Positions 6,469 through 10,779 of a stretch of DNA of 10,779 nucleotides are shown here, in pieces. Location: contig JAQUQK010000046.1 of NCBI GenBank assembly GCA_028716125.1, positions 1 through 10,779 of the forward strand. Reading direction: 5' to 3'. Each line of letters starts with the position of its first letter. Within the stretch, counting starts at the first letter, position 1. A program made the translations under genes and the position numbers. Below the pieces are notes generated by a model, which was given only the letters and a program-made list of their open reading frames with translations, had not been told where the DNA came from and did no database searches. Origin of the DNA: Thermoplasmatota archaeon (GTDB lineage: Archaea > Thermoplasmatota > JAQUQK01).

Positions 6469-7146
6469 TCATTGGATTATGCGCACCTGGCGCGGCCTCA
6501 AGACTCCGCCGCCATAAATAGGATCCATTGTGCCTATCACTTCTATCGTTTTTCCGGTGATTCCTTCAGGGAAAGAATCTACGAGAACTCCTACCGATGC
6601 CCCGCCTTCCTCGGATATCTGAAGTATGTGCTGGCCGTCCTTGAATTTCGTGACTAGCGAAACTTGCCCTCGGATTTTTACTTCGCCGTCGTGCTTTGAA
6701 AGTGCCTCGTTTATGCTTAGGGTCTCATGGATGGGGGTTCCCTTGTCCCAGAGCATTTCGAATTCCGCATTAAGAGATGCGACTAAAACTTCATCCACAG
6801 TTGATATTGCAGCGGTTCCGCTTGAGAGCCCGCCGGAAAATACCAAAGCCGTGCTCTTGCCTGCGGCAAAATTCGCATCTGCGTCCGGGTTTATGCGAAC
6901 CTTGCACTTGCTTAAAATTTCCTGCGGCGGCTCGGTTGCGCAGACCACTCTCGTACCCGCCGGCAGGCTTGCGCCTTCGAGAGACTTGGCTACCACGACG
7001 GGATTCGGTATTTCGGATATGCTCCAGAAATGCGCAAGCCCCGTGCTGCTCTTTTTCTTTGTAATCCATCTCTGGCTTATCTCTATAGCGGCCGCTGTTC
7101 CGATGATCCCAATGACAATGCCGACGCTGAAAGTGATTACTTCCAT
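6469..7146 (-). CDS. Membrane-anchored protein with PLD/TrmB-like region and C-terminal OB-like domain
   Basis: 225 residues from the ATG at 7146; a TTG just before it is in frame, but the ATG is the more usual choice. Residues 3-22 form one hydrophobic anchor, followed by QRWITKKK, so the bulk should be cytoplasmic. Residues about 48-136 have short hydrophobic strands ending in a VDEVLVASLNAEFEMLWDKGTP pattern like the end of a PLD-like half domain in archaeal TrmB-type proteins. No HKD catalytic motif is visible (KST at 97-99 and no His-x-Lys), so it may be a non-catalytic version. Residues about 155-225 (KIRGQVSLV ... GKTIEVIGTM ... LRPRQVRI) look like an OB-fold. I do not recognise a named family. 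It is promoter-proximal to the deaminase gene, 4 nt away. A role in nucleic-acid or nucleotide binding at the membrane is a guess. Confidence 0.82.
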   Translation of the reverse strand: MEVITFSVGIVIGIIGTAAAIEISQRWITKKKSSTGLAHFWSISEIPNPVVVAKSLEGASLPAGTRVVCATEPPQEILSKCKVRINPDADANFAAGKSTALVFSGGLSSGTAAISTVDEVLVASLNAEFEMLWDKGTPIHETLSINEALSKHDGEVKIRGQVSLVTKFKDGQHILQISEEGGASVGVLVDSFPEGITGKTIEVIGTMDPIYGGGVLRPRQVRIIQ

Positions 7147-7177
7147 CAAATCCCCGCTCGTGAATCGTTTTTGCGGT

Positions 7178-7184
7178 TATATAT
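7178..7184 (-). promoter_or_regulatory. TATA-like box of the PLD/OB-deaminase operon
   Basis: ATATATA on the minus strand is centred 35 nt upstream of the ATG at 7146, which predicts a leader of about 8 nt. It lies in the 61-nt gap after the ppa stop codon. Confidence 0.5.
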
Positions 7185-7207
7185 TAGCTATTAAAGCCAT
7201 TAATCCA

Positions 7208-7768
7208 TCATTTTGGATTTTTATCTGTTTCCTGCAAGAAACGCTTTCTGCACTCTTTTATGACTCTTATCGCAGAGGCGCGATTCTGCCATCCCTCGAC
7301 GCCGGTTTTCTTGTGCTCAAGCTCCTTGTACACCTTGAAGAAATGCTCGATTTCCTTTAGAAGGTGCGGCGGCACATCGGAAATGTTCTCTATGTGGTTC
7401 CAGAGCGGATCGTAAAGCGGAACGCACAGTATCTTGTGGTCAAGCCCCTTCTCGTCCCACATCTTGAAGAGGCCCACTGGCTTTGCCTCTATCATGCATC
7501 CGGGGAAAGTGGGCTCCCAGACCAGGACAAGCGCATCCAGCGGGTCGCCGTCCTCGGCAAGCGTCTCGGGAATGAAACCATAGTCGCTCGGATAATGCAT
7601 TGCCGAGAAAAGCATCCTGTCGAAGCGTATGCACTTGCGCTCCTTGTCGTACTCGTACTTGTTCCTGCTGCCCTTTGGGATTTCTATCATCACGGTGATG
7701 TTTTCAGTTTCTTTTTTCTTTGGGCTTTTGTTTTCAGTTGAATCTTTCTTTTGGCTCTTTTTAGGCAT
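7208..7768 (-). CDS. ppa: Family I inorganic pyrophosphatase
   Basis: 186 residues. Hydrolyses pyrophosphate to two phosphates in the cytoplasm, pulling biosynthetic reactions forward. All residues known to act in the E. coli enzyme have counterparts: Glu29, Lys37, Glu39, Arg51, Tyr63, the DGDPLD signature with Asp73, Asp75 and Asp78, then Asp105, Asp110, Lys112, and Tyr147-Lys148. The first 24 residues are a Lys/Ser/Glu-rich extension, probably disordered, before the fold begins at about residue 25. The ATG at 7768 is chosen because AGGAGGT lies 9 nt upstream; an in-frame TTG ten codons earlier would bury that SD in coding sequence. It follows nadB by 62 nt without a clear TATA box, so the two may share a transcript; nicotinate nucleotide and NAD formation both release pyrophosphate. 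Confidence 0.96.
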   Translation of the reverse strand: MPKKSQKKDSTENKSPKKKETENITVMIEIPKGSRNKYEYDKERKCIRFDRMLFSAMHYPSDYGFIPETLAEDGDPLDALVLVWEPTFPGCMIEAKPVGLFKMWDEKGLDHKILCVPLYDPLWNHIENISDVPPHLLKEIEHFFKVYKELEHKKTGVEGWQNRASAIRVIKECRKRFLQETDKNPK

Positions 7769-7777
7769 ACCGCTTCG

Positions 7778-7784
7778 ACCTCCT
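7778..7784 (-). promoter_or_regulatory. Shine-Dalgarno site of ppa
   Basis: AGGAGGT, 9 nt before the ATG at 7768. It decides the ppa start over the in-frame TTG at 7798. Confidence 0.8.
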
Positions 7785-7800
7785 AAACTGCAAGTCAAAT

Positions 7801-7818
7801 CGAAAGTCTACACTTTCG
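7801..7818 (-). repeat. Perfect inverted repeat (hairpin) between nadB and ppa
   Basis: CGAAAGT-CTAC-ACTTTCG, a 7-bp perfect stem with a 4-nt loop. It lies 12 nt past the nadB stop and 16 nt before the ppa SD. No T-tract follows on the minus strand, so it is not a standard terminator; it could be an RNA processing or stability element, or a protein site. A 10-bp palindrome, AAGCGCGCTT, lies next to it at 7823-7832 and overlaps the nadB stop codon. Confidence 0.6.
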
Positions 7819-7830
7819 CTTCAAGCGCGC

Positions 7831-9402
7831 TTATGTTTCCGCGTTGACGTGCCTTATCCTGCGATTCCAGTTTACGTCGTCCTTTTCCGGGAAATCCGAC
7901 CTCTGATGGGCTCCCCTGCTTTCCTCGCGCGCAAGCGCCGACTCGATTATCAACTTGGACAAAACGAGCATATTCTGGAGCTCATATCCGGAGATGCTAC
8001 GAGAGTCGTAATTAAGGAATTCTTCCATTTTTTCCAGTTTTGCGGCGCACTTGCGCATCGATTCCGCCGAGCGGACAATCCAGCAGCCTTTGTCCATGGC
8101 CTTTCTTATCGCTGGGGCGTCGTATTCTATCTGTTTCTCCGGCCTTTCGCTTTTTATTGAAAATGACGGGAGGTTGCGCAGGTTTGCCGCCATGCTTGCG
8201 GCTGTTTTTCCCGCCCGCCTGCCAAAAACCAAACCTTCCAACAGGCTGTTGCTTGCAAGACGGTTTGCGCCGTGGACTCCGGTGCATGCGCATTCGCCGC
8301 AGGCGAAAAGGCCAGGTATGTTCGTCCTTGCTCGCATGTCTGTAGTTATTCCGCCCATAATGTAGTGCGCCGCTGGAGCGATGGGGATTTTTTCCTTTGA
8401 AATGTCTATCCCATATTCCATGCATGTCTTGTAAACAAGCGGAAACTTTTCGGCAACTTTCTTTATTCCCGTGGCGTCGAGATAAACGCAATCCGAGCCG
8501 GAGTTTTCCATCTCGATCTTTATCGCCCTTGCGACTATATCGCGGGGAGCGAGTTCCGCCATCTTGTCGTATTTCTTCATGAATCGAACGCCTTTCGCGT
8601 TGACGAGTTTTGCGCCAGCGCCTCTCATTCCCTCAGTGATAAGGAAGCGCTCGACCCCTTTTTTGAAAAGGGCGGTCGGATGGAACTGTATGAATTCGAC
8701 GTCGGAAACGGCCGCCCCTGCGCGATATGCGATTGCGATGCCGTCGCCAGTAGCCGTCTTCGGATTTGTGGTGTTCGTGAAAAGCTGGCCTGCCCCGCCG
8801 GTGGCCATTATGACCGCTTTTGCCGAGACCGTGAAAAGCCTGCCCTTTTTGTCGCTGACGATTGCGCCCCTGCAGCGGCCCTGATATATTACAAGGTCAA
8901 CGCAATATATTTCCTCAAGAAGCTGGATGTTCTTTTTGCTTTTTGCCGCTGCAATCAGGGCTTTCTCGACCTCGTTGCCTGTTGAGTCGTGCGAATGCAG
9001 TATGCGCGCTGCGCTGTGACCGCCCTCGAGACCAAAGTCGAAACTGCCTTTCGTCCGGTCGAACCTCATTCCCGTCTTTACAAGCCAGCGTATCGCCGCC
9101 TTGGCTTCGGTCACAAGAATTCGAACCGCGTTTTCGTCGCAAAGCCCTGCGCCAGCGGCTACCGTGTCCTTGAAATGGCTTATCGCCGAATCTTTTGGAG
9201 AAACTACGGCTGCTATCCCGCCCTGCGCCTTGGAAGTGGCGCATTCGTCCAGCTTTGACTTTGAAATTAGAATAATTTTGCATCCTTTCGGCGCTGAAAG
9301 GGCCGCCGTTAGGCCCGCGATACCGCTTCCGACGACGAGAACGTCCGTTTCAGTACGGGGGAGTTCATCGGTGGAAAAGGACGCTAAATAACTTGGAAAC
9401 AT
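7831..9402 (-). CDS. nadB: L-aspartate oxidase (quinolinate synthesis, NAD biosynthesis)
   Basis: 523 residues, typical length. FAD enzyme that oxidises L-aspartate to iminoaspartate, which NadA condenses with dihydroxyacetone phosphate to quinolinate; no nadA or nadC is in the window. The dinucleotide-binding GSGIAG lies at 25-30, SKAQGGIAA at 57-65 and ATGGAGQLF at 200-208. Active-site equivalents of the E. coli enzyme are Glu126 (LEGGHS), His241 (FHPT), Arg260 (MRGAGA), His346 (AAHY) and Arg381 (GANRLASNS). The C-terminal helical domain has the expected REESRGAHQRSDFP (492-505). These features separate it from the succinate dehydrogenase and fumarate reductase flavoproteins. The open frame runs upstream to 9852, but that extension is antisense to the neighbouring HAAS3 frame; the ATG at 9402 gives a normal N-terminus and lies 26 nt from a TATA-like box. 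Confidence 0.96.
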   Translation of the reverse strand: MFPSYLASFSTDELPRTETDVLVVGSGIAGLTAALSAPKGCKIILISKSKLDECATSKAQGGIAAVVSPKDSAISHFKDTVAAGAGLCDENAVRILVTEAKAAIRWLVKTGMRFDRTKGSFDFGLEGGHSAARILHSHDSTGNEVEKALIAAAKSKKNIQLLEEIYCVDLVIYQGRCRGAIVSDKKGRLFTVSAKAVIMATGGAGQLFTNTTNPKTATGDGIAIAYRAGAAVSDVEFIQFHPTALFKKGVERFLITEGMRGAGAKLVNAKGVRFMKKYDKMAELAPRDIVARAIKIEMENSGSDCVYLDATGIKKVAEKFPLVYKTCMEYGIDISKEKIPIAPAAHYIMGGITTDMRARTNIPGLFACGECACTGVHGANRLASNSLLEGLVFGRRAGKTAASMAANLRNLPSFSIKSERPEKQIEYDAPAIRKAMDKGCWIVRSAESMRKCAAKLEKMEEFLNYDSRSISGYELQNMLVLSKLIIESALAREESRGAHQRSDFPEKDDVNWNRRIRHVNAET

Positions 9403-9423
9403 CCTTTTGGGAATCGTTTTTGC

Positions 9424-9432
9424 TAATTTAAG
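9424..9432 (-). promoter_or_regulatory. TATA-like box of nadB
   Basis: CTTAAATTA on the minus strand is centred 26 nt upstream of the nadB ATG, the spacing expected if the mRNA starts at the ATG itself. The AAAAGG directly touching the ATG is too close to act as an SD. Confidence 0.6.
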
Positions 9433-9455
9433 GCTGTCATTCAGGCGGATTCCCC

Positions 9456-10313
9456 TTACGGCGACTGCCCGGGCATGGAGCGGCCTTTGCCCGACATGTA
9501 CATCGCAATGAAGAACAGCACGGCGCTTGCGGCTGTTGTAAATGTTCCAACGTGCGGATATAGATTGAAGTCTATGCCCATCATACCATAGTGGACTGAG
9601 GAGCCAGAAGAATTTGCCTGATTTACCGCCACCCAGAAAAACAGTATTGTGACAAGGGTGCAAATGCCTGACGCCAAAAATATCTCCTTGCGTTTGTAAT
9701 ATGGTCTTTCTGAATATATCGAAAATACTGAAGCCCACCCGATAATCGTTGCGGTTATCATTGTAATCGCAGCAATTACAAACCAAGCCACATTTTCTGT
9801 GCCTTCGGACCACCAAAAACTCGTTCCTTCGCTTGATGAAGCTGCACCCCATATGTACATTTGACCTGTTACTTCGAGGTGTTCAGATCCTGCATACAAT
9901 GAAACTTGGACGGCGCCAAAAGGCAAGATAAATCCAATAGTCAGAACAACTGCGCCGATTATTGCAAGAATTTTCTGCGTTTTGTTTTCATCCGTTTCAT
10001 GCGTTAGATACTTGCTTGGAATCGGTGCTGAAATTTGCTCATGCGCTTCAAATTCGGCGCCATTTATTGCTATCTTTTCGTCTGATGTGGTCTGGAGATA
10101 GCCGTTTGCAATCTCTTCCGGGCTTTCCATCGTCGCTATGTCAAAAGGAGATTCGTCCGCTGCTTTTTTCCTGCGTTTTTGCGCGGTTTCATGCGCCTGC
10201 GCCTTCTCTATTATGTGGTTTCGTATCTCCTCTATTATTTCAGCCCGCTTTTCCGGCGCAATTGCGCCAAGATGGCGTTCGACTTCTGCGAGATATTCCT
10301 CAAGATCGTACAT
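9456..10313 (-). CDS. HAAS-domain polytopic membrane protein (HAAS3)
   Basis: 285 residues. The N-terminal HAAS-like domain (1-95) keeps Y-x6-L, AEIIEEIRNHIIEKA and ESPEEIANGY, with a basic linker (KRRKKAADE) between its helices. A polar stretch (96-111) leads to four predicted membrane segments at about 112-134, 172-197, 208-227 and 252-272. The outside loop between the first two is rich in Trp, Tyr, Ser and Gly (about 136-171); that between the third and fourth is about 228-251. The tail, GKGRSMPGQSP, should be cytoplasmic. The membrane part is unrelated in layout to HAAS1 and HAAS2. The start ATG at 10313 abuts the PadR2 TAG stop and has GGAGGAGGT 7 nt upstream. Inferred to be the sensor partner of PadR2; the signal is unknown. 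Confidence 0.88.
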   Translation of the reverse strand: MYDLEEYLAEVERHLGAIAPEKRAEIIEEIRNHIIEKAQAHETAQKRRKKAADESPFDIATMESPEEIANGYLQTTSDEKIAINGAEFEAHEQISAPIPSKYLTHETDENKTQKILAIIGAVVLTIGFILPFGAVQVSLYAGSEHLEVTGQMYIWGAASSSEGTSFWWSEGTENVAWFVIAAITMITATIIGWASVFSIYSERPYYKRKEIFLASGICTLVTILFFWVAVNQANSSGSSVHYGMMGIDFNLYPHVGTFTTAASAVLFFIAMYMSGKGRSMPGQSP

Positions 10314-10688
10314 CTAAATAACCTCCTCCAGGCGCTTGATTGCGCTGTTAAAATTTGTCCATATCTTGAATCCAAGTTCGAGCGCTTCTGCGCCCTTGTC
10401 CGTAATTATGTAGTAGCGCCTTCTCGGCCCTTCCTGAGAATCCTCCCAGAAGCTGCCCAAAAAGCCCTGCTCGTCGAGAGAGCGCAAAATTGGATAAAGC
10501 GTGCTTTCCTTCAATTCGATTTTCTTTCCGCTTATTTCGCCTATGTCTTTCATTATCTCGTAGCCGTACGCCTTTCCGCGCTTTTTTATGGCCGCAAGAA
10601 TCATTATTGAGAAAGAGCCTGCGCCTATGCTTTTTGAAAGGCGGTTGAGAAACGAATACACTATGTCGCTAGTCGGTATATCGCTCAT
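10314..10688 (-). CDS. PadR-family transcriptional regulator (PadR2)
   Basis: 124 residues from the ATG at 10688. PadR features: a winged helix with MILAAIKKRGKAYGYEIM (29-46), the recognition region ESTLYPILRSLD (61-72) and the wing GPRRRYYII (88-96), then a C-terminal helix ending in LEEVI. It aligns with PadR1 over nearly its whole length. The frame stays open upstream to a TTG at 10748, but that stretch contains the TATA-like box (10711-10720), so it is not coding. The chosen ATG lies about 27 nt from that box, so the mRNA should be leaderless, and it sits in the spacer of a perfect inverted repeat. It is translationally coupled to HAAS3. Autorepression is the natural reading; it has not been tested. 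Confidence 0.92.
   Translation of the reverse strand: MSDIPTSDIVYSFLNRLSKSIGAGSFSIMILAAIKKRGKAYGYEIMKDIGEISGKKIELKESTLYPILRSLDEQGFLGSFWEDSQEGPRRRYYIITDKGAEALELGFKIWTNFNSAIKRLEEVI
10321..10329 (-). promoter_or_regulatory. Shine-Dalgarno site of HAAS3, inside the PadR2 gene
   Basis: GGAGGAGGT encodes Glu-Glu-Val of the PadR2 C-terminal EEVI and lies 7 nt before the HAAS3 ATG. It matches base for base the site used by HAAS1. Confidence 0.85.
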
Positions 10689-10695
10689 CGATATA
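10677..10695 (-). promoter_or_regulatory. Putative PadR operator overlapping the padR2 start codon
   Basis: TATATCGATGAGCGATATA on the minus strand, two perfect 7-base arms around a 5-base spacer. The ATG start of padR2 is the first three bases of the spacer. With the TATA-like box centred 27 nt upstream, the repeat covers the predicted transcription start, about -7 to +12. A dimeric PadR bound here would block initiation. Confidence 0.65.
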
Positions 10696-10710
10696 GCGTA
10701 TTCACCATAC

Positions 10711-10720
10711 AAATTTAAAG
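10711..10720 (-). promoter_or_regulatory. TATA-like box of the padR2-HAAS3 operon
   Basis: CTTTAAATTT on the minus strand, centred about 27 nt upstream of the ATG at 10688. This is the canonical archaeal distance for a transcript that begins at the start codon. Confidence 0.65.
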
Positions 10721-10779
10721 ATTCCGTTACGCCCAATCCGCAGGACAAGGGAATTAACGCACTGCCCGATTATAATATC

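Noticed and set aside
7769..7798. Ten-residue extension of ppa from a TTG codon
   Set aside because: It would place the strong AGGAGGT site inside the gene; the ATG at 7768 is correctly spaced from it.
9403..9852. N-terminal extension of nadB by 150 residues in an open frame
   Set aside because: It runs through the 3' part of the HAAS3 gene in another frame of the same strand, is Cys/His/Arg-rich without family similarity, and contains the nadB promoter. NadB proteins start where the ATG at 9402 puts the N-terminus.
10689..10748. Twenty-residue N-terminal extension of PadR2 from a TTG codon
   Set aside because: The stretch holds the TATA-like box and half of the operator, and it does not align with PadR1.
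10749..10779. Left-over sequence upstream of padR2
   Set aside because: Thirty-one bases with no readable gene, repeat or promoter that can be supported.

Overview
The window looks like chromosomal DNA from an archaeon. Several promoters fit the archaeal pattern of an AT-rich TATA-like box 26-30 nt upstream of a start codon with no leader (clearest for the second PadR gene and nadB). Genes inside operons instead carry strong Shine-Dalgarno (SD) sequences of the GGAGGT type. The gene content also suits an archaeon: a CaCA exchanger, an MtaD/DadD-type adenosine-compound deaminase, and a membrane-anchored protein with PLD/TrmB-like and OB-like regions. The lineage cannot be fixed from the sequence alone.

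Layout: (1) 32-1987, minus strand: a tightly coupled operon of a PadR regulator and two membrane proteins with an N-terminal HAAS-like helical domain. (2) 2082-3086, minus: a CaCA-family cation/Ca2+ antiporter, divergent from (3) 3208-5157, plus: an MFS transporter and an abutting PHP-domain phosphoesterase. (4) 5154-7146, minus: the PLD/OB membrane protein followed by an SAH/MTA/5'-deoxyadenosine deaminase-like amidohydrolase, which converges on the PHP gene so that both stop codons share one CTAG. (5) 7208-9402, minus: L-aspartate oxidase (nadB) and a family I inorganic pyrophosphatase (ppa). (6) 9456-10688, minus: a second PadR-HAAS operon whose membrane protein has four predicted membrane segments. 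Apart from short intergenic promoters the window is almost fully coding, with no gap over 300 bases. I saw no RNA gene, CRISPR array, insertion sequence or phage gene.

The most interesting content is the pair of PadR-HAAS modules. Both PadR genes carry the same kind of 7-5-7 inverted repeat (TATATCG-N5-CGATATA) at their 5' end. It is perfect in the second module, where the start codon of an apparently leaderless mRNA lies in the spacer, and 12 of 14 in the first. In both modules the codons for a PadR C-terminal EEVI sequence double as the ribosome binding site of the first HAAS gene. Together this suggests two related, autoregulated membrane-sensing systems with different sensor parts. The other genes are housekeeping: NAD precursor synthesis, pyrophosphate removal, purine nucleoside salvage and transport.
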